Assembly (NCBI RefSeq): GCF_902859625.1
Contig: NZ_CADIJX010000002.1
Span: 372,001 to 436,000, forward strand
DNA length: 64,000 nt
Source: Achromobacter pestifer
Lineage (GTDB): Bacteria > Pseudomonadota > Gammaproteobacteria > Burkholderiales > Burkholderiaceae_B
Direction: 5' to 3'
Of this stretch, positions 1 through 8,309 are shown in pieces; position 1 is the stretch's first letter, and the number at the start of each line of letters is the position of its first letter. Made by a program: the position numbers and the translations under genes. Below the pieces are notes generated by a model, which worked only from the letters and a program-made list of their open reading frames with translations, was not told the origin of the DNA and did not search any database.

Positions 1-937
1 GATTCCACAACATCATGCGGCGGATCTCGCGTTCTGCCGCGCCCGTGGAGGGCGGCGACACCGACAGTCGGCTGACGCGCGGCATGGCTTTCTGGAAGAT
101 CGCCACCGCAGCGGTATGAATGATCTGCCCGACCTGGACGCCGACCGTATAGATTGCCAGCGCTGCGGGCCCCATCAGACTGCCCACCAGCACGCGGTCC
201 ACCGATCCGAACGCCAGCGCGCTCAGGCTGTTCAGCCAGGACCAGCGAGAGAACTTGAAGGCGTCCATCATGGCGCTGCGATCGCGCACGGGGCGCACCA
301 GCACCCGGCCATAGGCGCGGGAGAACACGCGCATCTTCACGGTGCCTGCGACCAGCAGTCCGACGGCTTGCGCCAGACCTGTCCAGGTGGGCGAGGCAGT
401 CAGCCAGGCAGTGGCGCAGGCCAGCGCCATCGTGCCCGTGCGGCTGAAGACTTCGCACAACGCCGTGGCGCGAAAATCCTCGCGTCCTTTGAGGCAGCCC
501 GAGAAGAGCTGGTCATATTGCTGCGTCAGATAGATGGCCAGCGCCGGCATGGCCAACAACGTCACCGCCACGCCGCCGAAGGTGGCGGCGGGCCAGCCCA
601 GGCCCACGACAGCCCACAGCAGCACAGCGGCCAGCGTGACCACGCCCAGCGCGCAGCCAATCAGCGACATGCTGACGCCCGCCGCGCGGTAGGCGCCGCC
701 GGGTTCGTGCATCCGCTCGGACACCAGCTTGGTCGCGGTGACGGCCGCGCCCAGGTTGGCGGCATTGCCGAATCCGGCCAGCGCGATGATCATCGAATAC
801 TGGCCGAAGCCCACCGTGCCCAGTTGGCGGAACAGGATGGGCAAGGCGATCAGCGCCGCGACAGGGCCGATGCCATATTCCACCAGCCCCCAGAAAGAAG
901 CATTGCCGGCGATGTGTTTCCTGACGAATCCAAGCAT
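1..937 (-). CDS. Wzx-type polysaccharide flippase (3' end outside window)
   Basis: Reading leftward from an ATG at 937, an open frame of about 312 codons runs off the window edge without a stop. The translation begins MLGFVRKHIAGNASFWGLVE and is dominated by hydrophobic helices separated by short basic loops. This is the pattern of the MATE-like/oligosaccharide flippase superfamily, which moves undecaprenyl-linked repeat units across the inner membrane. It starts 33 bases after the stop of the GDP-fucose synthase gene and is the last visible gene of the leftward exopolysaccharide arm. An AGG a few bases before the ATG may serve as the ribosome binding site. The flippase family is inferred from topology and context; the C-terminal helices cannot be seen. 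Confidence 0.75.
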   Translation of the reverse strand, partial: MLGFVRKHIAGNASFWGLVEYGIGPVAALIALPILFRQLGTVGFGQYSMIIALAGFGNAANLGAAVTATKLVSERMHEPGGAYRAAGVSMSLIGCALGVVTLAAVLLWAVVGLGWPAATFGGVAVTLLAMPALAIYLTQQYDQLFSGCLKGREDFRATALCEVFSRTGTMALACATAWLTASPTWTGLAQAVGLLVAGTVKMRVFSRAYGRVLVRPVRDRSAMMDAFKFSRWSWLNSLSALAFGSVDRVLVGSLMGPAALAIYTVGVQVGQIIHTAAVAIFQKAMPRVSRLSVSPPSTGAAEREIRRMMLWN

Positions 938-969
938 CGGGTAGCCTGTGGTTCATGCTGGCGCGGCCT

Positions 970-1932
970 TCAGGCCACGGGCAGCGCCTGTTGGGTTTGG
1001 TCGGCGCGTTCACGCAGAAAGTGCCCATAGGCCAGCGTGATGCCGTCGGTCAGAGAGATCTCGGGCTGCCAGCCCAGCGCCTGCACGCGCGAGGAATCCA
1101 TGAGCTTGCGTGGCGTGCCGTCCGGCTTGCTGGTGTCGTGGACGATGCGCCCGCGGTAGCCCACCACGCGCGCGACCAGCGCTGCCAGGTCGGCGATGGC
1201 GATGTCCTTGCCCGCGCCGATGTTGTAGATGCCTTCGGCGTCGGGGTGCTCCATCAGCATCACGCAGGCTTGGGCCAGGTCGTCCACGTACAGGAACTCG
1301 CGCAACGGTGTGCCGGTGCCCCAGATGGTCACGCTTTCCTGGCCGGATTCCCGGCCCTCGTGGAACTTGCGGATCAGCGCCGGCAATACGTGGCTGCTAT
1401 GCAGGTCGTAGTTGTCGTGCGGACCATACAGGTTGGTGGGCATGGCGCAGATGAAACGCGCGCCGTGCTCGCGCTGATAGGCCTGGCACAACTTCAGCCC
1501 CGCGATCTTGGCGATGGCGTACGGTTCGTTGGAGGATTCCAGCGGGCCGGTTAGCAGGGCGTCTTCACGGATCGGTTGCGGCGCATCGCGGGGGTAGATG
1601 CAGGACGACCCCAGGAACAACAGCTTGCGTACGCCGGCCGCGTAAGCGGCGCGGATGACGTTGCACTGGATCATCAGGTTTTTGTACAGAAAGTCGACCG
1701 GATGATTCTGATTGGCCAGGATGCCGCCCACCTTGGCGGCCGCCAGGTACACCACGTCGACCGGCGTGGTCGAGAAGAAGCGATGTACCTGGTTCTGGTT
1801 TTCCAGGTCCAGCTCGGCCCGGCCACGGGTCAGCACGTGCGGATAGCCGCGGCGGTGCAGTTCGCGGGTGATCGCGGCGCCGACCATGCCGCGATGGCCG
1901 GCGACAAACACGCGTTGGTCCAGGTTCGTCAT
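970..1932 (-). CDS. fcl: GDP-L-fucose synthase
   Basis: This 320-residue protein is an NADP-dependent epimerase/reductase that turns GDP-4-keto-6-deoxymannose into GDP-L-fucose in the cytoplasm. The N-terminal Rossmann motif GHRGMVG lies at residues 12-18. The catalytic serine region GSSCIYP is near residues 108-114 and the YxxxK pair is Tyr138/Lys142, all typical of the extended SDR GDP-fucose synthases. Its length matches the family (about 310-325). It lies 6 bases downstream of the GDP-mannose 4,6-dehydratase, the enzyme that supplies its substrate, so the two consecutive pathway steps are co-transcribed. Confidence 0.95.
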   Translation of the reverse strand: MTNLDQRVFVAGHRGMVGAAITRELHRRGYPHVLTRGRAELDLENQNQVHRFFSTTPVDVVYLAAAKVGGILANQNHPVDFLYKNLMIQCNVIRAAYAAGVRKLLFLGSSCIYPRDAPQPIREDALLTGPLESSNEPYAIAKIAGLKLCQAYQREHGARFICAMPTNLYGPHDNYDLHSSHVLPALIRKFHEGRESGQESVTIWGTGTPLREFLYVDDLAQACVMLMEHPDAEGIYNIGAGKDIAIADLAALVARVVGYRGRIVHDTSKPDGTPRKLMDSSRVQALGWQPEISLTDGITLAYGHFLRERADQTQQALPVA

Positions 1933-1938
1933 GGCGGA

Positions 1939-3048
1939 CTACTCCTTGTAGGCGTAGATTTCGTAGCCGTTCTGTTCGACCAATGCGTCGCGGCGCGCAT
2001 CTTTCAGGTCGCTCTCCACCATCTCTTTGACCAGTTGCGCAAAGGTGGTGCGCGGCGACCAGCCAAGTTTTTCCCGTGCCTTCGTGGGGTCGCCCAGCAA
2101 GGTTTCCACTTCGGTCGGGCGGAAATAGCGCGGGTCGACGCGCACGATGACCTGCCCCGGCTTGATGTCATGGACGGGCGAGAACAGCACGGTGGCCGTC
2201 TCTTCCAGTCCTTCGCCTTCCCAGGCCAGCAGGATGCCCAGCTCGCGCGCCGCCGTATTGATGAACTCGCGCACGCTGTATTGCATGCCGGTCGCGATGA
2301 CGTAGTCCTCGGGCGTGTCCTGTTGCAGCATCAGCCACTGCATTTCCACGTAGTCGCGGGCATGGCCCCAGTCACGCAGGGCAGACAAATTGCCCAGGTA
2401 CAGGCATTCCTGCAAGCCCAGCACAATACGCGCCAGTCCGCGAGTGATCTTGCGGGTGACGAAGGTCTCACCGCGCTTGGGCGATTCATGGTTGAACAGA
2501 ATGCCGTTGCAGGCGTACATGCCATACGCCTCGCGGTAGTTCACGCTGATCCAATAGGCGTAAAGCTTGGCGGCGGCGTAGGGGCTGCGCGGGTAGAAGG
2601 GGGTGGTTTCCTTCTGCGGCGTTTCCTGCACCAAGCCATACAGTTCCGACGTGGAGGCCTGATAGAAGCGCGCTTTCTCCTCAAGCTTCAGGATGCGGAT
2701 GGCTTCCAGCAGGCGCAAGGTGCCCAGCCCGTCGGCATTCGCCGTGTACTCCGGTTCCTCGAACGAGACCCCCACATGGCTTTGTGCCGCCAGGTTGTAG
2801 ATTTCGTCTGGTTGCACCGATTGAACAATGCGGATCAGGCTGCACGAATCGGTCATGTCGCCGTGGTGCAACACGAAATTTCGCGGTTGATCGTGCGGAT
2901 CCTGGTACAGGTGATCGATGCGCGCGGTATTAAACAGCGAAGCACGCCGCTTGATGCCGTGGACCTCATAGCCCTTGGCCAGCAGGAACTCCGCCAGATA
3001 GGCCCCGTCTTGGCCGGTAACGCCGGTAATCAGTGCCCGTTTTGGCAT
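1939..3048 (-). CDS. gmd: GDP-mannose 4,6-dehydratase
   Basis: This enzyme converts GDP-D-mannose to GDP-4-keto-6-deoxy-D-mannose, the first committed step toward GDP-fucose. The 369-residue product starts [15 protein letters not shown], with the GxxGxxG cofactor loop at residues 9-15. It carries the STSELYG catalytic Ser/Thr-Glu segment near 132-138 and the YxxxK pair Tyr157/Lys161. I chose the ATG at 3048 because AAGGA sits about 7 bases upstream and the family starts here; the open frame continues 19 codons further without homology. Gene order gmd-fcl is conserved in many colanic-acid-like clusters. Confidence 0.95.
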   Translation of the reverse strand: MPKRALITGVTGQDGAYLAEFLLAKGYEVHGIKRRASLFNTARIDHLYQDPHDQPRNFVLHHGDMTDSCSLIRIVQSVQPDEIYNLAAQSHVGVSFEEPEYTANADGLGTLRLLEAIRILKLEEKARFYQASTSELYGLVQETPQKETTPFYPRSPYAAAKLYAYWISVNYREAYGMYACNGILFNHESPKRGETFVTRKITRGLARIVLGLQECLYLGNLSALRDWGHARDYVEMQWLMLQQDTPEDYVIATGMQYSVREFINTAARELGILLAWEGEGLEETATVLFSPVHDIKPGQVIVRVDPRYFRPTEVETLLGDPTKAREKLGWSPRTTFAQLVKEMVESDLKDARRDALVEQNGYEIYAYKE

Positions 3049-3058
3049 GGTTGTGTCC

Positions 3059-3421
3059 TTAAGACTTAGTGACTGCACGAAAGGAGCCGAAGGCTGCGGA
3101 ACCAATGTGCAATGAGATTACTGTTGCACCAGCCGCCAAGATATCGGCCAAAAGGTCTAAGAGTTCAGCCTGTCGATAGGGAAAAAAGGACTGGATTGAT
3201 TCATCCAACGCACCCAATGCGGTAGCCGACAGCAGGGCCACCAGCGCGGGGCGCCGGTTGACCGACACGTAGACTAGTCCGGTCAGGAAGGCGTAAGCCG
3301 CCAGGTGCAACCGCTTGTCGCCGAAGGCATCGGACATGTCCGCGGCCAGGCCGGGCAGGTTGCCCACGGTCACCAGGACCAGGAAGAACAACCCGGCTAT
3401 CGGCAGGCAGATGCGCGCCAT
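3059..3421 (-). CDS. VanZ-like family membrane protein
   Basis: The product is a small integral membrane protein of about 120 residues. Visible VanZ signatures are the [15 protein letters not shown] stretch and a later [21 protein letters not shown] segment, which resemble the family's conserved DK-H and E-Q-R-D-N pattern. Several hydrophobic helices are predicted. VanZ itself confers teicoplanin resistance, but most members have unknown roles. I chose the ATG at 3421 because a terminator-like hairpin (3467-3498) separates it from manC and the hydrophobic helix starts directly afterwards. An ATG at 3511, overlapping the manC stop and preceded by AGGA, is the alternative. It sits between manC and gmd in the exopolysaccharide arm, an unusual position. 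Confidence 0.75.
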   Translation of the reverse strand: MARICLPIAGLFFLVLVTVGNLPGLAADMSDAFGDKRLHLAAYAFLTGLVYVSVNRRPALVALLSATALGALDESIQSFFPYRQAELLDLLADILAAGATVISLHIGSAAFGSFRAVTKS

Positions 3422-3466
3422 TCCCGGCCGCCAGAAGGGCGCGCTACCGTCAGGCAGTCCCCGGGC

Positions 3467-3498
3467 AAAGGGCGCCTCCTTGGGAGGCGTGCCCTTTT
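3467..3498 (-). terminator. Hairpin terminator/attenuator after manC
   Basis: On the minus strand, directly after the manC stop, an inverted repeat (arms 3467-3479 and 3483-3497, one bulge) is followed by TTT. The T-run is short, so partial termination or attenuation within the operon is more likely than a full stop. Confidence 0.55.
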
Positions 3499-4928
3499 CA
3501 TACCCGGCCATACATGTCCTGGAATCGCACGATGTCGTCCTCGCCCAGATAGGCGCCGGATTGCACTTCGATGATCTCCAGCGGGATCTTTCCCGGGTTC
3601 TCCAGGCTATGGACTTCACCCAGCGGGATATAGGTCGACTGGTTCTCGGTCAGCAGGTATTGCTTGTCGCCGTTGTAGATGCGCGCCGTGCCTGACACCA
3701 CGATCCAGTGTTCGGCCCGGTGGTGGTGCATCTGGGACGACAGCCTGGCGCCGGGCTTCACCGTGATGCGCTTGACCTGGTAGCGCGGCCCATGGCCCAC
3801 CGAGTCGTAAGACCCCCACGGGCGCTGCACTTCGCGGTGGTGGTTCAATTCCGAGCGGTGCTGGGTCTTGAAGATCTCGACCAGGCGCTTGACGTCCTGC
3901 GACCGGGACTTGTGGGCCACCAGCACGGCGTCGGCGGTTTCGATCACCACGATGTCGTCCAGCCCCACGGAGGCGACCAGCCGGCTGGTCGAATGGATCA
4001 GGCAGTTGCGCGAGTCCTCCACCATGACGTCGCCCGTGGTGGAGTTGCCTTCGACCGTCTTTTGGGCGATGCCCCATACCGCATCCCAGGCGCCCACATC
4101 GCTCCACGAGGCCGCCAGGGGGATGACGACCGCGCTGTCGGTGCGTTCCATGATGGCGTAGTCCATCGAATCGCTGGGGCAGGCCTCGAACGAGGGGCCG
4201 TCCAGGTGAAACAGCGCGTTTTCGCCGTGGCCCGTGGCCACGGCGGCCTGCACCTGCTCCAGGATCTTCGGCGCCAGCCGCGCCATCTCCGACAGGAAGA
4301 CCGACGCCTGGAACGCGAACATGCCGCTGTTCCAGTAGTAGCCGCCGTCTTCGATGAAGCGCTGCGCGACTTCCGGCGACGGCTTTTCGACGAAGCGGCG
4401 TACCCGGCGGGCAGGCGCCATTGCGCCCGGTTCTTCGGCCTGGATATAGCCGTAGCCGCTGAGCGGCGCGGTGGGGGTGATCCCGAAGGTCACCAGCGCG
4501 CCCTGGCGTGCGGCCTCGTAGGCGTCGGCGAACGCGGCGCTAAGCACCTCGCCGTCCTCCAGCACGTGGTCCGACGGCATGATCAGCATGATGGGGTCTT
4601 CGCCGTCCTGCATGGCGCGCAGCGTGGCCGCAGCGATCGCAGGCGCCGTGTTGCGTGCAAACGGCTCCAGCACCACTTCCACATCCTTGATGCCCAGCTC
4701 CTGCGCCTGCTCCGCCGCAATGTAGCGGTGGGCGTCGTTGCAGACCAGCATCGGCCTGGCCTGGGCGCCGGCCGAAGCCAGTCGAAGCAAGGTGTTCTGC
4801 AACAGGCTGCGGTCATCGGTCAAACGGATGAACTGCTTGGGCAGCAGCTCGCGCGACAACGGCCACAGGCGCGAACCGGAGCCGCCGCAAAGAATGACAG
4901 CCCGGTAGGGGGGAGGGGGATTCGTCAT
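3498..4928 (-). CDS. manC: Mannose-1-phosphate guanylyltransferase / mannose-6-phosphate isomerase
   Basis: This bifunctional enzyme makes GDP-mannose from mannose-1-phosphate and GTP, and its C-terminal cupin domain interconverts fructose-6-P and mannose-6-P. The nucleotidyltransferase signature GGSGSRLWP lies at residues 15-23, followed by the LLPKQF region. The last ~110 residues carry the type II phosphomannose isomerase cupin, with RPWGSY and a His-rich QMHHHRAEHW metal site. The 476-residue length is typical of AlgA/ManC. The ATG at 4928 is preceded by AAGGAG; a GTG three codons upstream is also open. It overlaps the end of the Nudix gene, indicating translational coupling. Confidence 0.95.
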   Translation of the reverse strand: MTNPPPPYRAVILCGGSGSRLWPLSRELLPKQFIRLTDDRSLLQNTLLRLASAGAQARPMLVCNDAHRYIAAEQAQELGIKDVEVVLEPFARNTAPAIAAATLRAMQDGEDPIMLIMPSDHVLEDGEVLSAAFADAYEAARQGALVTFGITPTAPLSGYGYIQAEEPGAMAPARRVRRFVEKPSPEVAQRFIEDGGYYWNSGMFAFQASVFLSEMARLAPKILEQVQAAVATGHGENALFHLDGPSFEACPSDSMDYAIMERTDSAVVIPLAASWSDVGAWDAVWGIAQKTVEGNSTTGDVMVEDSRNCLIHSTSRLVASVGLDDIVVIETADAVLVAHKSRSQDVKRLVEIFKTQHRSELNHHREVQRPWGSYDSVGHGPRYQVKRITVKPGARLSSQMHHHRAEHWIVVSGTARIYNGDKQYLLTENQSTYIPLGEVHSLENPGKIPLEIIEVQSGAYLGEDDIVRFQDMYGRV

Positions 4929-4933
4929 GGCGC

Positions 4934-5449
4934 TCACTCCTTGAAGTAGGCCTGGGTGTACGGATGCACGCCGGGGTCGGCGGCGATCTCGTCCGCAGGC
5001 AGCCAGCGATAGCTCTGATGCTGGGCCTGCGGAAGGCTTGCGATGTCCAACGAAAGCTCGGCCTCGTAGGCGAGGACGACGTAATGGGTGGAGCGTCCGG
5101 CTTCACCCGCGAAATTGGTGCCATAGAAGTGTTCGTACACGCCGCGCGGGGTCCAGGCATCGGCCGCGATGGGCAGCCCGAGCTCTTCGCGGGCGATGCG
5201 GTCCAGCGCGTTGCGCAAGGACTCGTTCTTGCGGATGCGGCCGCCGGGCACGAACCAGGCGCCTCGGGCGGGCGGATTGGTCCGCAGACCGGTCAGGTAG
5301 CGGCCATTGATGTCGCGCAGCAACAGGTCAATGGACACCAGTGGCAGCATTTCCACCGCCTGGCGGAAATCGGCGCGCGCCAGCATGCCGCCACGGACGG
5401 CATGCGCCTCGGTGTGGGGGCCGGGCCATCCCAAAGGCTTAGTAGACAT
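4934..5449 (-). CDS. gmm: GDP-mannose mannosyl hydrolase (Nudix family)
   Basis: This 171-residue Nudix-fold enzyme is predicted to hydrolyse GDP-mannose to GDP plus mannose, tuning the sugar-nucleotide pool. The sequence has ARGAWFVPGGRIRKNE followed by IAREELG, which is the variant Nudix motif of the Gmm/WcaH group, lacking one of the glutamates of the standard box. Its ATG lies inside the last codons of the undecaprenyl-phosphate transferase gene (overlap 5439-5449) and its stop overlaps the start region of manC, so the three are one translationally coupled unit. Met22 is an alternative start. In E. coli wcaH sits in the corresponding place of the colanic acid cluster. Confidence 0.88.
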   Translation of the reverse strand: MSTKPLGWPGPHTEAHAVRGGMLARADFRQAVEMLPLVSIDLLLRDINGRYLTGLRTNPPARGAWFVPGGRIRKNESLRNALDRIAREELGLPIAADAWTPRGVYEHFYGTNFAGEAGRSTHYVVLAYEAELSLDIASLPQAQHQSYRWLPADEIAADPGVHPYTQAYFKE

Positions 5450-6848
5450 TGCGGCCCGTCCATCCCGACACGGCCGTGCGGGCGATGATCAGCAGGTCCA
5501 TCCGGAACGTCCAATGCTGGATGTAGTAGATGTCGTGCTCGACGCGATCGCTCATCTTGCGCAGCGTGTCCGTCTGTCCCCGGAACCCGTTGATCTGGGC
5601 CCAGCCCGTGATGCCCGGCTTGACCCGATGGCGCATCATGTAGCGCTGCACCAGGTCCTTGTACATTTCGTTGTGCTCCAGCGCATGCGGCCGAGGGCCG
5701 ACGACGGACATATCGCCCATCAGCACGTTCAGGAATTGCGGCAACTCATCCAGACTGGTACGCCGCAGGAAGCCGCCAATGCGGGTGATGCGCGCGTCGT
5801 TGCGGGTCGCCTGCGTGACCGTGCCATGCTCCTGATGCAGGGTCATGGTGCGGAATTTGTAGACATGGAACACCTTGCCGTCCACGCCCAGCCGCGGCTG
5901 GGTGAAGAAAACGGGGCCGCGCGAGGTCAGCTTCACCAACAGGGCGATGGACAGCATCACCGGTGCCAGCCCGGCCAGCGCGCACACGGCGAATCCCCGG
6001 TCGAACACTTCCTTGGCCCAGCCGCGCACGCCGGCGGCCGGCAGGCTGTTGAGCTGAATCGCCGGCAAGCCCAGGAATTCACCGATGCGGTGGCCCAGCA
6101 ACTGAATCGACATCACGTCGGGGATCCAGCGGATATCCACCAGGTCGTTACGCAGGTGGTAGAGCACTTCCCGCAATTCCTGGCCCGCCTCCATCGGAAG
6201 CACGATCCAGATCTCGCGCACCTTGTGTTCATGGACGAAGGCGTGCAGGTTGTCCAGATCGTGCAGACGGCGCACTTGCGGCGGCAGGCTTTCATGGGGT
6301 TCGGCGTAGATGCCGGCCACTTCGTAACCCGCGCCCCGGAATCGCTCAACGCGCCGCCACAGGTCATGGCCCAGTGCGCCAAATCCCACCAGCAAGACGT
6401 TCTTCTTGTTCAGCCCGCGGTCGCGTGCGGCGCCCAACACCGCATAGACGGCGATGCGCACGCCGGCCAGCGTCAACGCGGCCATGCCAAACCAGGTAGC
6501 CGCCCATAGGCGGGATATCGCGGCGGTCTGATGCATGAGAAAACTGACAAGAATGCCCAGCGCGAACACCGTGGCCCAAGCCATCAGGCTGCGCACGACC
6601 AGATCGGTCAGCAGGCGGCCCCGCCACGACACGTACAGGCGGAACGCCGGGAACAGGGCAATCACGCCCAAGCCGCACAGGTAGATCAGGAACAGATGAA
6701 TCTGCGGCGGGTCCGCCAGAGCTTCGTCCGAGAATTTCAAACCGGTGGCGGTCAGGCCGCAGGTGATGACGATCGCGGCGTCTAGCAGGCGGTACAGATA
6801 ACTTGCTCCGCCGAATCTTGCCGACGTGTCCGTGTTGGACGGGTCCAT
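5439..6848 (-). CDS. wcaJ: Undecaprenyl-phosphate sugar phosphotransferase (WcaJ-like)
   Basis: This 469-residue polyprenol-phosphate hexose-1-phosphate transferase starts polymer assembly by loading the first sugar phosphate on undecaprenyl phosphate at the inner membrane. The N-terminal half has about four transmembrane helices and a CoA-binding-like cytosolic domain (VLLVGFGALGHDLWRRVERF, near residues 150-170). The C-terminal bacterial sugar transferase domain shows KFRTM, RRTSLDELPQFLNVLMGDMS, VGPRP and KPGITGWAQING, all hallmark catalytic segments. WcaJ-type enzymes usually load glucose-1-P; the exact sugar here is not proven. It is the first gene of the leftward arm, divergent from the export genes. 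Confidence 0.9.
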   Translation of the reverse strand: MDPSNTDTSARFGGASYLYRLLDAAIVITCGLTATGLKFSDEALADPPQIHLFLIYLCGLGVIALFPAFRLYVSWRGRLLTDLVVRSLMAWATVFALGILVSFLMHQTAAISRLWAATWFGMAALTLAGVRIAVYAVLGAARDRGLNKKNVLLVGFGALGHDLWRRVERFRGAGYEVAGIYAEPHESLPPQVRRLHDLDNLHAFVHEHKVREIWIVLPMEAGQELREVLYHLRNDLVDIRWIPDVMSIQLLGHRIGEFLGLPAIQLNSLPAAGVRGWAKEVFDRGFAVCALAGLAPVMLSIALLVKLTSRGPVFFTQPRLGVDGKVFHVYKFRTMTLHQEHGTVTQATRNDARITRIGGFLRRTSLDELPQFLNVLMGDMSVVGPRPHALEHNEMYKDLVQRYMMRHRVKPGITGWAQINGFRGQTDTLRKMSDRVEHDIYYIQHWTFRMDLLIIARTAVSGWTGRNVY

Positions 6849-7092
6849 CGCGCACTCCTGTTCGTGGGGAGTCTTCTTGCGGCCGGGAAAAAAACGATGC
6901 AGTGCCGCAAAACATGTGGCTACCGACGAAATCTTATTGAGTGCCAGGCGTACCCGAAACCTCCAAACGATGTAGGAGAAGGCTTAGGACATCCGTCGAA
7001 TGTGCGGGGCGTGGAAAAGAGAGTGGAATGTCGCAACCCGTTACGCATCGGGCTCCATTCCAAGCAACGAAGTCATTCACAGTGGATTTGCC
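6849..7092. promoter_or_regulatory. Divergent promoter region of the exopolysaccharide locus
   Basis: This 244-base gap separates the leftward sugar transferase arm from the rightward export arm and must hold promoters for both. It is more AT-rich than the genes and contains an A-run at 6890-6896. I could not assign -35/-10 pairs with confidence. An in-frame ATG at 7000 lies in this gap but lacks a signal peptide. Confidence 0.5.
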
Positions 7093-8229
7093 ATGACGAC
7101 ATTTTTCGGAACGTTGAGCCGAGCCATCGCCGCTATCGCGCTCGTGTCCTCGCTGGGCGCCTGCGCCCTGTCTCCCGGTATGACCTTTGACGCCAAACAC
7201 CTCGTCGATCCCCTGGATCCGAACTCCGTGGCGCAGATCAAGGAAATCACGCCGTCCCTGGTTGTGGACGACCTGCGCGCCCGCATGGCGCTGATCGACA
7301 ACGATGGCGTGGATCGCCTCGTTGGCAGTGTCGAACCCTATCGCATCGGCGCCGGAGACATCCTCTCCATCGTGGTGTGGGATCACCCCGAGCTCGTCCT
7401 TCCGACGCAAACCTACGCCATCGGAACAGGGGTGACCGAACTAATCATGGGAGATACCGCCTCGGGCATTCCGGGCTATACGGTCTCATCCTCTGGATAT
7501 ATCCAATTTCCCTATACAGGATTGCTGAAAGTGGCGGGGTTGACGGAACTTCAGGCGCGCAATCTCATAGTGAATAGTTCCGGCAAGTACATCCAGGATC
7601 CGCAGATCACGGTGCGCGTGCTGGGCTATCGCAGCAAGCGTGTCTACGTCGAAGGCGAGGTCAAGTTGCCGGGCACGGTTGCCATCAACGACATTCCGAT
7701 GACTTTGCTTGAAGCGGTCAACCGCGCGGGCGGTTTATTGCCCACCGCAGACCGCAGCGCCGTCTATGTGATTCGTGATGGACGCCGTACGCGGGTGAAC
7801 TTGCCGGCGCTGATCGAACGTGGCCAGGACTTGAATCAAGTGATGCTGAAGTCGGGTGACATTGTGCGCGTGACGCCACGCGATGACAGCAAGATTTTCG
7901 TGATGGGCGAAGTGTTCCTGCCCACCACGGTAGTGATGCGTGACGGACGCATGTCGTTGACCGAGGCGCTGGGCATGGCGGGAGGACCGAACCAGCTCAC
8001 GGCAGATGCGTCGCAAGTGTTTGTGGTCCGCAGCACCGAGCAGGCGACGCCATTGGTGTTCCATCTGAACTCCAAGTCGCCGCAGGCGCTGGCGGTAGGA
8101 GCGAAGTTCGAGTTGGAACCCAAAGACGTCGTGTTCGTGGATACGGCCGCGCTGGTGCGGTGGAACCGCTTCATCAGCAACCTGTTCCCGAGCGCGCAAA
8201 CGGTACAGACCGTGAAATCGATCAACTAG
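7093..8229 (+). CDS. wza: Polysaccharide export outer-membrane lipoprotein (Wza-like)
   Basis: This predicted outer-membrane lipoprotein forms the export channel for the exopolysaccharide. From the ATG at 7093 the product is 378 residues with a signal peptide ending in the lipobox LGAC, lipidated Cys24. It carries the polysaccharide export (PES) domain (YRIGAGDILSIVVWDHPEL) and at least two SLBB-like segments (RVYVEGEVKLPGTVAI and KIFVMGEVFLPTTVVM). Length and layout match Wza (379 residues in E. coli). The open frame extends to 7000, but the signal peptide fixes 7093 as the start. The tyrosine kinase gene follows after an 80-base gap containing a small GC hairpin (8241-8253). Confidence 0.92.
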   Translation: MTTFFGTLSRAIAAIALVSSLGACALSPGMTFDAKHLVDPLDPNSVAQIKEITPSLVVDDLRARMALIDNDGVDRLVGSVEPYRIGAGDILSIVVWDHPELVLPTQTYAIGTGVTELIMGDTASGIPGYTVSSSGYIQFPYTGLLKVAGLTELQARNLIVNSSGKYIQDPQITVRVLGYRSKRVYVEGEVKLPGTVAINDIPMTLLEAVNRAGGLLPTADRSAVYVIRDGRRTRVNLPALIERGQDLNQVMLKSGDIVRVTPRDDSKIFVMGEVFLPTTVVMRDGRMSLTEALGMAGGPNQLTADASQVFVVRSTEQATPLVFHLNSKSPQALAVGAKFELEPKDVVFVDTAALVRWNRFISNLFPSAQTVQTVKSIN

Positions 8230-8309
8230 TCCGACTTTCGGGGCCGCAGGCCCTAAACCACGCCTTTGGGGGGCCGCAACCGCGGCGGCGCCCACGTCTG
8301 GAGAGCTGC

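Noticed and set aside
116-1030. Long rightward open frame over the flippase region
   Set aside because: Gln/His/Arg-rich translation typical of antisense frames in GC-rich DNA; the leftward frame has coherent transmembrane helices.
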